DNA of 23,677 nucleotides from Planctomycetota bacterium. GTDB taxonomy: Bacteria > Planctomycetota > Phycisphaerae > WQYP01. A program made the translations under genes and the position numbers. The notes beneath the pieces were generated by a model, which did not search any database, had not been told where the DNA came from, and saw only the letters and a list, made by a program, of their open reading frames with translations. Shown piece by piece: positions 16,411 to 23,468 of this stretch. The stretch lies in the NCBI GenBank assembly GCA_021799715.1, contig JAJYZY010000025.1, forward strand, positions 1 to 23,677, read 5' to 3'. The stretch's first letter is position 1. Each line of letters starts with the position of its first letter.

Positions 16411-17855
16411 GCGGCCTTTCCGGCTTCCACAGCCTGGTCTTCGACAAGAATTGGAATCTCAAGATTAAAACTTGCGCCCTGGCCCAGTCCGGCACTCTGT
16501 GCGGTTAATTGTCCGCCCATGCTCTGCGCCGCCAGCGCCGACGTATGCAGGCCAAACCCGTGCCCGTCCGAACGGGTGGTAAATCCCATGGAAAAAATTC
16601 GCTCCAGATCCTCGGAATTTATTCCCGTTCCGGTATCCGTCACGCGCAATACCAGATATGAAGAATCGTCGGCCCGTAAAAATGCGGAAATGGTCAACGT
16701 GCGCTCCCCCGCGCAGCCGCGCATGGCAAATTTGGCGTTGCTGATGAGATTCACCAGTATCTGCAACACCTGATGCTTATCCAATGTCACCGGTGGCAGA
16801 GTCGCCAAATCCCGAACCACCCGCACATGGTGCCGATCCAGCGATTCCTGATTTATCCGCAGGGCATCATCCACAATTTCCGAAACTGGAACTCTTTCAT
16901 GCATAATCGCTGTTTTAGCGTATGTCTGCTGGCTTTTGACAATCTGTTTGACGTGTTCGATATTCTGCACCAGTGAACCCAGCTCTGTGAGCAGTTCACT
17001 TTGTTGATTCAGCAGATGTTCGTTCAGGCGTGCCAGATAATCCACGAGTTGCCGGCCTTTGTCGTCCTGGGTCAGATAGGTCGCCAGGTCCGACCGGTGC
17101 TCCTGAAACAACCCAATGGCCTTGGCCAGCCCCGGCAATTTGGAAGCCTGCACACGTTCGGCGCACAGCGATGCGGACACATTGACGCTGTTTAATACAT
17201 TTCCCACGTTATGCAGCACACCCGTGGCAATCTCCGCCATGCCCGCCTGCCGCGCTACGGCAGAAAGCCGCTGCTGCATCTGTTCCCGCTCCGCCTCGGC
17301 CACCTTCCGGGCGTGGATGTCCCGCATCACGCCCTCGTAATATCTTATCGTGCCGTCGGGACCGTATACGGCCCGCGTGCTTTCCATAATCCAGATGGTG
17401 GAGCCATCCTGACGGCGTATTTGCGATTCCCAGTTCTTTATCGAGCCATGCAGGGCTATTTCATCGCGGATCTGCGCATGACGCGCCGGATCTGCGTAGA
17501 GCTGTGCGGCAATATCGGTTATCGCGGCTTTTAACGGTTCCGTGTGCAGATATCCGCAAAGCGCCGCCATGGCCGGATTGACCGAGATGAATGTTCCCTC
17601 CGGACCATACTGAAATATCCCCTCGGAAACGTTATCAAATATGTCACGGTATTTGCGTTCCGCGGCCGCAATTTGTTCATTGCGCAATGACAACTCGCGC
17701 GAGTTTATTTCCATGGATCGTTCGATGCGCCGCCGATCGTCATCGGATTGGTGATACACCGCATCCACCAGCCCCAGAAGCCGTTGCAGCTCTTCCGGCA
17801 GCTGCTCCGGGGCAATCGCGGTTTTTTTCAATTGTCGTTCCAGCAGGGAGTGCAT
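16407..17855 (-). CDS. PAS sensor histidine kinase (NahK-like)
   Basis: A 482-residue kinase without transmembrane segments, so cytoplasmic. The N-terminus (MHSLLERQLKKTAI) and a coiled region lead into a PAS domain (about 68-185, ending GVMRDIHARKVAEAE). The phosphorylation box is AEIATGVLHNVGNVLNSVNV with H215. The ATPase domain has the N box LISNAKFAM (N373), G1 VTDTGTGI (D407), the F box IFSMGFTTR and G2 GHGFGLHTSA. It should autophosphorylate and pass the phosphate to the receiver of the GGDEF-EAL protein encoded immediately downstream. It begins one base after the stop of the FIST gene and overlaps the start of the regulator, so the three act as a unit. The HNVGNVLNS box is the type I associate with NahK-like kinases that partner haem/FIST NO sensors. 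Confidence 0.95.
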   Translation of the reverse strand: MHSLLERQLKKTAIAPEQLPEELQRLLGLVDAVYHQSDDDRRRIERSMEINSRELSLRNEQIAAAERKYRDIFDNVSEGIFQYGPEGTFISVNPAMAALCGYLHTEPLKAAITDIAAQLYADPARHAQIRDEIALHGSIKNWESQIRRQDGSTIWIMESTRAVYGPDGTIRYYEGVMRDIHARKVAEAEREQMQQRLSAVARQAGMAEIATGVLHNVGNVLNSVNVSASLCAERVQASKLPGLAKAIGLFQEHRSDLATYLTQDDKGRQLVDYLARLNEHLLNQQSELLTELGSLVQNIEHVKQIVKSQQTYAKTAIMHERVPVSEIVDDALRINQESLDRHHVRVVRDLATLPPVTLDKHQVLQILVNLISNAKFAMRGCAGERTLTISAFLRADDSSYLVLRVTDTGTGINSEDLERIFSMGFTTRSDGHGFGLHTSALAAQSMGGQLTAQSAGLGQGASFNLEIPILVEDQAVEAGKAA

Positions 17856-17856
17856 G

Positions 17857-18999
17857 TCAGGCCTCCGCGAAGGTGGTAATGGTCATGGTTTGATTATGCA
17901 GCGCGCACTGGGCGTTGGGTGTAAAGGGGGAAATTTCACCGTAGGAGTAAAACCCGGTGGTCACGGCACGATTTCCCAGCACGCCCACCACCGCCTCAAC
18001 TTCTTCATCAATGCGCTGCTGCAAGACCAGTTTTCTCCCCACGCAACTGATCAGCACCGCCAGTTCCGCCCGGCCGTCACCAATCTTCCGGCAACACGCT
18101 TTCGCGGCACCATCCGCGCCGTCCACAAGCCGGTCGAAGTTTGCCGACATCAACTGCGCCATGCCGCCCTGCGGAATATCGCCCGCAAATGTCATGCTTT
18201 GTGCCGCCTCATCCACGGCCAGAATCGTCCGCACAACGGTTTCACTGGATCCATTGGCGCGCACGGTCAGCGGGAACAGCAGTCCGCTGGCAGGTAGCTG
18301 CGCGGCGTGGGGTCCGAGATATTCCTTGTAAAGTTCCAGTGCCGAGCGTCCGTCAAGTTCGTACAGCACGTTTCCTTCGGAGCGGGTAATGCGGCGTTCC
18401 AATCCGAATGAATCCCAACCTCCCATTGAGCCGTAACCGATTTTCAATTTCTTGCCGTAAAACCCCAGCGCCAGAATTTGCCGCGGCAGCACCACGCCGT
18501 CGGCACACACGTACGTTTCCGCAAATCGTGCGCCATCGCCGGATAATCCTCCGGTAATGGCCACACCCGCCGGCGCTTTACTTGCCAATCCGCGCACCAG
18601 TTCGCTGCCGTTAACCGCCAATCCGTCGGAGAGCACAAATATATGCGCTAAATCCTCCGTCGGCAGCCCGGCCGCCAATGTCGCCCCGACATCAAAACTT
18701 TTCGCCGGATCATCAATCGTGGCTTTGGATGCGGCAATGTGCGAGCCGTCAAATGTTATCGAGGTCGCGGTCAGGGTATCATCCGTCACCTGATCGCCGG
18801 CAATTTCGCCGGCGGTGGAACAGCCGCATATATACGCCAGCGGATAGAGCTTTTTCAGCTCCGCCATGCGCGCGGACTGTTTCATTAATGCCGGTGATCC
18901 AAAGACCAGGACCAGATTTGCCCTTGCCGCGTAGCCGTTGCAGGTGATCTGATTTTTCCAGCCGGTCTTTTCCGTCCACATTGCCCGTGATACTTTCAT
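17857..18999 (-). CDS. FIST-domain sensor protein (NosP-like)
   Basis: A 380-residue soluble protein with FIST_N (about 25-195) and FIST_C (about 215-355) domains. Family signs are NLVLVFGSPAL, YICGCSTAGEI (residues 57-66), VLSDGLAVNGSELVRGL, ITGGLSGDGARF, GFYSYGEISPF and a C-terminal ALHNQTMTI. FIST domains sense small ligands. The NosP branch binds haem and nitric oxide and regulates a partner kinase. Only four histidines occur (H87, H119, H231, H368), which limits the possible haem ligands. H368 lies in the LHNQTMT motif, and its conservation is my recollection. The stop is one base from the kinase ATG. A GGTGA box lies 5 bases before the ATG at 18999. The NO/haem role is inference from operon architecture, and amino-acid or other ligand sensing is possible. 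Confidence 0.88.
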   Translation of the reverse strand: MKVSRAMWTEKTGWKNQITCNGYAARANLVLVFGSPALMKQSARMAELKKLYPLAYICGCSTAGEIAGDQVTDDTLTATSITFDGSHIAASKATIDDPAKSFDVGATLAAGLPTEDLAHIFVLSDGLAVNGSELVRGLASKAPAGVAITGGLSGDGARFAETYVCADGVVLPRQILALGFYGKKLKIGYGSMGGWDSFGLERRITRSEGNVLYELDGRSALELYKEYLGPHAAQLPASGLLFPLTVRANGSSETVVRTILAVDEAAQSMTFAGDIPQGGMAQLMSANFDRLVDGADGAAKACCRKIGDGRAELAVLISCVGRKLVLQQRIDEEVEAVVGVLGNRAVTTGFYSYGEISPFTPNAQCALHNQTMTITTFAEA

Positions 19000-19377
19000 G
19001 GCTTCACCGCATCCTTTTGTGCCCTCTCAAAAATAGTCTCTGCACTGTTTGCGGCCGTCGGTGTACACCAGCGGTGCCGCAATTGCCGCATGAACGCGCG
19101 ACTGCAACTCCGGTGTTATCGGCAAAGTTGTCCGTCAATCCGCAGGGAAACCGGCCTGAATCATGGCTTTTCCGGTAATGGTATCAGTAGAGTTTTGTCT
19201 TATATGGCAATGGGAGAATTGGTTATGATGACTTATGGTTGGAGGATTGCCCCGGAGTTGCCGAACACATGCGCAACATGATGTCCGATAATTCCCCGCC
19301 GCATCAACGCCTGGGTCGATTGTGGACGCCGCCGTCGCTTGTCGCATAAACCAGGCTCTTGGCCGCGGGCGGGACGC
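19000..19377. other. Intergenic region upstream of the FIST operon
   Basis: About 380 bases between the TMEM175 stop and the FIST start, both on the minus strand. It must contain the operon promoter. TATAAG (minus strand, near 19203-19198) could be a -10, but no good -35 hexamer sits at the right distance. I saw no FNR/DNR-like TTGAT-N4-ATCAA palindrome. No gene is supported. Confidence 0.45.
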
Positions 19378-19962
19378 TTACTCGGGCTGTTTGCCGATGA
19401 CGCGCTCTATGCGACGGTCCGGAATCAGCCATAGGATCGCCACCAGAACATATATGCCGCCGGCAATCCATGGCGCAATAAACGCGCAGGGAATCGCGCA
19501 TACATACAGCACCGGCGAAAGCTTGCCTTTGGCATCGGACCCCAGCGCCCTGGCCAGCAAGGAATCTTTACCCTGCATGCGCAGCAAAACGTTCTGCAGG
19601 ATCATGTAAGCGATGGCCGCCATCAGCAGTATCACGCCGTACAGCGCCGTGGGGGCCGGGGCAAAATGATTTTCACCCATCCAACCCGTGGCAAACGGAA
19701 TCAGCGACAGCCAGAACAGCAGGTGCAAATTGGCCCAGAGCACCGCTCCATTGATGAATTTCGTCGCGTGCAGCAGGTGATGGTGATTATTCCAATATAT
19801 GCCCACATATACAAAGCTCAGGACATAGCACATAAATACCGGCAACACCGGGCGCAATGCCGCCACCCCGCCCTGGTGCGGTACATCCAGCCCCAATACC
19901 ATGATGGTGATGATAATGGCCAGCACGCCGTCACTGAACGCTTCCAGTCGTGATTTACCCAT
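19378..19962 (-). CDS. TMEM175-family (DUF1211) potassium-channel-like membrane protein
   Basis: From the ATG at 19962 (MGKSRLEAFSDGVLAI) the product is 194 residues with about six hydrophobic segments, the size of bacterial TMEM175 subunits. The diagnostic first-helix motif RxxxFSDGVxAI is present as RLEAFSDGVLAIIITI. A second conserved stretch, IYWNNHHHLLHA, lies after the third helix. Family members form tetrameric channels in the cytoplasmic membrane that conduct potassium. An ATG four codons upstream (19974) is an alternative, only 3 bases after the stop of the deacetylase gene. The MGK start matches family N-termini better. It is the last gene of a minus-strand group with the deacetylase and the 3D-domain protein. 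Confidence 0.87.
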   Translation of the reverse strand: MGKSRLEAFSDGVLAIIITIMVLGLDVPHQGGVAALRPVLPVFMCYVLSFVYVGIYWNNHHHLLHATKFINGAVLWANLHLLFWLSLIPFATGWMGENHFAPAPTALYGVILLMAAIAYMILQNVLLRMQGKDSLLARALGSDAKGKLSPVLYVCAIPCAFIAPWIAGGIYVLVAILWLIPDRRIERVIGKQPE

Positions 19963-19977
19963 GAATCCATCCATCTT

Positions 19978-20817
19978 TCATAGTTGCCCGTAATGCACGC
20001 GCTGTAATTTATTGCCGGCGGTCAAGGCGTTTATTGCGCCAATCACCGCGGAATCACATAGTGCATCAAGTTCCAGTTGGCGGTGCGTGGTTAACCGCGT
20101 GTCGGCGGCATTCAGGTCAGCGGCATATCCGGGATGTACCATCACTTCTCCGGTGCCGGGCGGCGGATTTTGCAATAACCGCAACCAGACATCAGCCGAG
20201 AATTTCCCCGTGGCCGCCAGACCAAAAAACCAGTCGGTGGTGCGCAATTCCGGCCCGGTGCGGTCTTTTTTTAACTTCCGGGCCAGGAATCGCAGTGCTC
20301 GATGGCCCGCGGATAACTTCGGCATTCCACGGATGGCCGCTTCATCGGCGCAGCGGATATAAGCAATTCGGTATTGCCGGGCCAGATCGGCCGCGATTGG
20401 TGCCAGTGCCGGCCAATGATGGATGTGTTTGTGGGAATCCAGATGCGTCGGACGCGCCGCGCGGCCCAGGGCATATTCAATCTGCGCGGCCCATTCCGTT
20501 TTGACTTCATTCAATGCTTTCCGATTCAATTCAATGCGTCGCACCAACCGCCAGACTTGCCTTGGAAATTCATTGTCACCACTGACCAGATGCCGCAATT
20601 TCCCGGACCGGGGCGTTCCCTGCGTCAGGCACAAATGAACCCCGACACCCAGGCCGGGATGATGTTGCGCCAATTCCAATGCCCGGTCACAATCCGGCAT
20701 GGTGGCCATGAGTGTGGTGCTCGTGAGAATGCCCGCAACATGCGCATGGATAATTCCGTCCGTCACGGAGCGGGAAAACCCGAAGTCATCGGCATTGATA
20801 ATCAGCCTGTTGATCAC
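19978..20817 (-). CDS. YdjC/ChbG-family carbohydrate deacetylase
   Basis: A 279-residue TIM-barrel-like metal-dependent deacetylase of the YdjC/ChbG family, which includes the chitooligosaccharide deacetylase ChbG and the hopanoid-associated HpnK. The start is GTG (MINRLIINADDFGFS). Metal and catalytic residues visible are D10 and D11 in NADDFG, H61 in GVGVHLCLT, and H125, D127, H129 and H131 in THLDSHKHIH. MVHPGY near the C-terminus also fits. It likely removes acetyl groups from N-acetylated sugars in the cytoplasm. It begins 21 bases after the 3D-domain gene and is followed 3-15 bases later by TMEM175, so it is probably one operon. No hopanoid, chitin or glycosyltransferase gene is in view, so the substrate is open. 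Confidence 0.92.
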   Translation of the reverse strand: MINRLIINADDFGFSRSVTDGIIHAHVAGILTSTTLMATMPDCDRALELAQHHPGLGVGVHLCLTQGTPRSGKLRHLVSGDNEFPRQVWRLVRRIELNRKALNEVKTEWAAQIEYALGRAARPTHLDSHKHIHHWPALAPIAADLARQYRIAYIRCADEAAIRGMPKLSAGHRALRFLARKLKKDRTGPELRTTDWFFGLAATGKFSADVWLRLLQNPPPGTGEVMVHPGYAADLNAADTRLTTHRQLELDALCDSAVIGAINALTAGNKLQRVHYGQL

Positions 20818-20838
20818 GATGCCAATATGCCGGGAAAC

Positions 20839-21528
20839 TCACCATCTGGCAACCGGGCGATATATTTTAACCCGCAGAAGTTTTACGCCCCAGTGCTGCG
20901 CGCTCCAGAACGTCGGGGCCAGCACATCCAGACGATAACCGTGAATCGCTTCACCCCGGTCCAATACCGGAACCGGGTGGTCATAGTCATACCCCGGCAC
21001 GCGCACCATGCAATGAAATGGAATCAACCGCGTATCCGCCGCCACAAGATGACCATCATTGGTCCACACGCTGGCACCGGAGGCGGTTGTGGTTCCGGGA
21101 TATGGCCAGCAGCATCTGCGATCCGGGGCATAACTGGTAACGCGCAAAATCAGCGTCTTCCAATATACGTAGCGATGTCCATGAAACCAGTACGAATCGA
21201 CGTGCCGCACCATGGCTTGGGCAATCCGGCGCGGACGAACCGTTGGCCTGGGTTGAATATCCAACCGCGCCTTGGGCGGCACAGCAATGTGTGGAACCTC
21301 TCGGATTGCCGCAGTCGGCGCGGCATGGGGAATCGCATTTTCCGCGGCGATGGCATTGCGCGTGTTACTTACGGCCATGGCCACGCGCGGCGGCATGAGC
21401 GCCCAAAGATGCGGCACCCGGCTAAGCCGCCAAACCAGGGTAATGGCCAGCAATACCCCCACCATGATCATTAATAGAATCGCGAGTTCCCAATTCTCGC
21501 CTTTGGTCAATGGTCTTGAATGACGCAT
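20839..21528 (-). CDS. Membrane-anchored 3D-domain (DPBB/MltA-like) protein
   Basis: A 229-residue protein with one N-terminal membrane segment (about residues 14-33, ELAILLMIMVGVLLAITLVW). A proline/arginine-rich linker follows, then a C-terminal 3D domain, the double-psi beta-barrel found in MltA and resuscitation factors. The domain shows RVTSYAPDRRCCW, GTTTASGASVW, VAADTRLIPFHCMVRVPGY, VPVLDRGEAIHGYRLDVL and VKLLRVKIY. The three named aspartates are in VAADT, LDRG and RLDV. Such domains are linked to lytic transglycosylase or other cell-wall activities. A CC pair (in RRCCWPY) and another Cys could form a disulfide outside the cell. GGAG lies 8 bases before the ATG. It is the first gene of the minus-strand group. 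Confidence 0.88.
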   Translation of the reverse strand: MRHSRPLTKGENWELAILLMIMVGVLLAITLVWRLSRVPHLWALMPPRVAMAVSNTRNAIAAENAIPHAAPTAAIREVPHIAVPPKARLDIQPRPTVRPRRIAQAMVRHVDSYWFHGHRYVYWKTLILRVTSYAPDRRCCWPYPGTTTASGASVWTNDGHLVAADTRLIPFHCMVRVPGYDYDHPVPVLDRGEAIHGYRLDVLAPTFWSAQHWGVKLLRVKIYRPVARW

Positions 21529-21568
21529 GCAATATCTCCAGAATAAGCGGTTTCTACTGCATCCTTGC

Positions 21569-21594
21569 GGGATAACACCTCACGACGTTATCCC
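21569..21594. repeat. Inverted repeat GGGATAAC-N10-GTTATCCC
   Basis: Perfect 8-base arms (21569-21576 and 21587-21594) flank a 10-base spacer ACCTCACGAC. It lies about 40 bases upstream of the 3D-domain ATG (minus strand). It could be an operator or an RNA hairpin. No T-tract follows. Confidence 0.6.
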
Positions 21595-21941
21595 TTGTTC
21601 AACCACTTGTGGGGTCAAACTCTCAGGTGCGCACGCCATCCTGACGAAACGCGACGATCTCCAAAACACAGCTGAATCTCAAGTGCCCGTCAAAAACTTC
21701 AGGCGGACACTCTTGACAGCAACACCAAATCCAAGTCCGCATGCGTTCATCTTCTTGACGCATGCTTTGTTCTACCGGCCAATAGGCTCAAAAAGCCTGA
21801 TCAACGCTCCAGCCTTGTCAGCTCCCACACGCGACTTGATAAGTTTGCAGACAGATTTCAGAAGCCTGTCCGTCGCGTGCGGTCTCTCTGGCCAACACGT
21901 GTATTTTATTCCATCGATTCCAGGATTCCAACAAAAATTGG

Positions 21942-21981
21942 ATATAAATGAGGTTATAAGACCACAAATTATATAAATGAG
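21942..21981. repeat. Direct repeat of ATATAAATGAG
   Basis: Two identical 11-base copies (21942-21952 and 21971-21981), 29 bases start to start, lie about 70-110 bases upstream of the -35 box of the Pro/Tyr-rich protein gene. They could be activator or repressor sites. Confidence 0.55.
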
Positions 21982-21992
21982 AAAGTATTATT

Positions 21993-22012
21993 TTGAATAA
22001 CAAACAATTCAA
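21993..22012. repeat. Inverted repeat TTGAAT-N8-ATTCAA
   Basis: Perfect 6-base arms with an 8-base spacer, followed at 22028-22038 by a second palindrome ATATC-A-GATAT. Both are upstream of the -35 box of the next gene. Confidence 0.45.
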
Positions 22013-22051
22013 GCTATAAAAGCGAAAATATCAGATATTCGGTATTTTTTA

Positions 22052-22079
22052 TTGACTTATTAGTTTCAAAGCGTAAAAT
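22052..22079 (+). promoter_or_regulatory. Sigma70-type promoter of the Pro/Tyr-rich exported protein gene
   Basis: -35 TTGACT (22052-22057) and -10 TAAAAT (22074-22079) are separated by 16 bases, each one mismatch from consensus. The upstream DNA is very AT-rich, like an UP element. The predicted leader is about 95 bases. Confidence 0.65.
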
Positions 22080-22100
22080 ATTTTGTGATGAGAAGCAAAC

Positions 22101-22121
22101 GCGATTCCAGCAACGAATCGC
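22101..22121 (+). promoter_or_regulatory. 5' leader hairpin upstream of the Pro/Tyr-rich protein gene
   Basis: GCGATTC (22101-22107) and GAATCGC (22115-22121) form a perfect 7-bp stem with a 7-base loop in the predicted leader. A competing pair AACGCG (22098-22103) and CGCGTT (22129-22134) could form instead, so two exclusive structures are possible. Confidence 0.45.
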
Positions 22122-22180
22122 TTGGTTTCGCGTTGTATCTCTAAGTTGCTGAGGTGCTTTGTCATAAGGAGTAAAATCTC

Positions 22181-22828
22181 ATGTTGATCGAAACGCTTCA
22201 TAAAAATTCGACTCGCATTTTCAAAACCGCCAAAGTGCTGCTGATTGCCGCCGCTGCGGCATTAACAATCGGAATTGCAAAGCCCGCCCAGGCGCGGGTG
22301 GGAATCAGCTTTGGTATCGGCATCGGCCTGCCGGTATTTTGTCCGCGGCCGGTTTTCTGTCCACCGCCGGTATATTGTCCGCCGCCGGCGGTTTATGTTC
22401 CGCCTCCTGTGGTGTACACGCCGCCGGTAACCGTCTATACCGGTGCTCCGGTGGCATACGCCCAAAGCCCGAACATGGCCAATGTGCAGGCTCCAAACAT
22501 GGCCGCCGCCCAAGCCCCCAATATGGCCGGCACGCAGGCCCCGGTGCTTAACGCAGCGCCCCCTGCGTATTACACGCCGCCGTCATATTATGTTCCACCG
22601 CCGGTTGTTTACAGCCCGCCGCCGGTGTATTACGTTCCGCCCACCTATTATCCGCCCGCATATTGTGCCCCGCAATATAGCTTCGGACCTTCGGTGTCAT
22701 TTTCCATCGGTGCATTTCAGCCTTGGGCATTCTACCATCCATACTATCATCCATTTTTCCGCCCCTACATCGGATTCCGCGTCGGGCGTTTTGACCATGA
22801 CGGATGGGGCCATCACTGGCACCGGTAA
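22181..22828 (+). CDS. Exported Pro/Tyr/Cys-rich low-complexity protein
   Basis: I do not recognise this 215-residue protein. It has a basic N-terminus, a hydrophobic core (KVLLIAAAAALTIGIA, about 18-33) and an AQA cleavage site after residue 38. The mature part begins VGISFGIGIGLP. Next is a PVFCPRP/PVFCPPP/PVYCPPP repeat (C54, C60, C66), then a PxPVVY run, three APNMAxxQ-type repeats (about 97-120) and a second Pro/Tyr-rich block (about 128-163, with C162). The C-terminus is aromatic- and histidine-rich (YHPYYHPFFRP, ending GWGHHWHR). The composition suggests a structural, possibly disulfide- or tyrosine-cross-linked surface or wall protein. The histidine tail could bind metal. AAGGAG lies 9 bases before the ATG. 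Strong promoter-like and terminator signals flank it, suggesting high expression as a single-gene unit. Confidence 0.8.
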   Translation: MLIETLHKNSTRIFKTAKVLLIAAAAALTIGIAKPAQARVGISFGIGIGLPVFCPRPVFCPPPVYCPPPAVYVPPPVVYTPPVTVYTGAPVAYAQSPNMANVQAPNMAAAQAPNMAGTQAPVLNAAPPAYYTPPSYYVPPPVVYSPPPVYYVPPTYYPPAYCAPQYSFGPSVSFSIGAFQPWAFYHPYYHPFFRPYIGFRVGRFDHDGWGHHWHR

Positions 22829-22861
22829 AATCTCTTGACATGTACCAAGCAACGCAGGCCT

Positions 22862-22899
22862 GGCTCGGGGTAAAGGATCACCCCGGGCCTATTTTTTTT
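22862..22899 (+). terminator. Strong rho-independent terminator
   Basis: GGCTCGGGGT (22862-22871) pairs over 10 bp, with one G-U wobble, with ACCCCGGGCC (22880-22889) around loop AAAGGATC. Eight T (22892-22899) follow after two bases. It ends the Pro/Tyr-rich protein transcript. Confidence 0.9.
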
Positions 22900-22978
22900 C
22901 CACAGTCAACGCTACTCCGGAATTTCACCATATTTCGGTGCCCTGCGGTATCATACGTTGAATTTTCAGGAGCAAACG

Positions 22979-23398
22979 ATGGCTGGTTCAGGTTCTTCCA
23001 GTGTTCCCGGACAATTATCACTAAGTTTTGCCGCCGGTGCTGTCGGGGCAATAGTCAATATGCTGGCGGCCTGGATGTTTGCCCGCATGGGTTTGTTTCA
23101 TCTTCTGGGCTGTGATCTTTCCATCAGCGCCAACAAACAATGGATTTATTCGCGGCTGGTCTGGGGTGGAATTTTTGGTTTGTTTCTGGTCTTGCCGGTA
23201 CTGACAAATTCGGTGGTCAAGCGCGGCTTGATTCTCGGATTGCTGCCGGCCGCGTTTCAATTATTCGTCGTGTTCCCCATTTTTCTTAACCAACGCATCA
23301 TGGGCTTAAATCATGGTTTAACCACGCCCCTGTTTGTTATTGTACTGAATCTGCTGTGGGGACTCACCGCCGTCGGCTGGCTGAAGATGACCGACTAA
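22979..23398 (+). CDS. Small four-helix membrane protein of unknown function
   Basis: I do not recognise the family. From the ATG at 22979 (MAGSGSSSVPG, with AGGAG 7 bases upstream) the product is 139 residues. Four hydrophobic helices are visible, about residues 14-36, 60-77, 83-103 and 112-134. A hydrophilic loop (CDLSISANKQWIYSR) lies between helices 1 and 2, and NQRIMGLNHG lies between 3 and 4. The end WLKMTD is charged. A TTG at 22958 is in frame but lacks a ribosome site and would overlap the Shine-Dalgarno sequence. It is followed 70 bases later by thiS, which seems to have its own promoter. Nothing in view indicates a function. Confidence 0.8.
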   Translation: MAGSGSSSVPGQLSLSFAAGAVGAIVNMLAAWMFARMGLFHLLGCDLSISANKQWIYSRLVWGGIFGLFLVLPVLTNSVVKRGLILGLLPAAFQLFVVFPIFLNQRIMGLNHGLTTPLFVIVLNLLWGLTAVGWLKMTD

Positions 23399-23433
23399 TT
23401 CCGCTTTTATCCTGCGCTGCCGCGGGGGGGATA

Positions 23434-23462
23434 TTGCGCATTCGGCTGAAAACGGGTAAAAT
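23434..23462 (+). promoter_or_regulatory. Candidate promoter of thiS (possibly leaderless)
   Basis: -35 TTGCGC (23434-23439) and -10 TAAAAT (23457-23462) are exactly 17 bases apart. The -10 ends only 6 bases before the thiS ATG at 23469, so transcription would begin at or next to the start codon. No Shine-Dalgarno sequence precedes that ATG, which agrees with a leaderless message. Confidence 0.45.
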
Positions 23463-23468
23463 ACAGCC

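Larger units (their letters stand above)
21529..22180. other. AT-rich regulatory intergenic region
   Basis: About 650 bases between the divergent 3D-domain gene and the Pro/Tyr-rich protein gene. A plus-strand frame (21527-21976) shows no domain pattern and is probably not coding. The right half is strikingly AT-rich. The repeats, promoter and hairpin listed separately occupy 21569-22121. Confidence 0.6.

Noticed and set aside
19000..19377. FNR/DNR-type NO-responsive operator upstream of the FIST operon
   Set aside because: I looked for TTGAT-N4-ATCAA-like palindromes and found none convincing.
20374..21474. Plus-strand frame of 366 codons
   Set aside because: It lies opposite the deacetylase and 3D-domain genes, both of which have clear conserved motifs. 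Its translation is typical of an antisense shadow, rich in Pro/Arg/His/Asn.
21527..21976. Plus-strand frame of 149 codons in the intergenic region
   Set aside because: No ribosome site or domain pattern. It ends in the AT-rich repeat zone and spans the inverted repeat.
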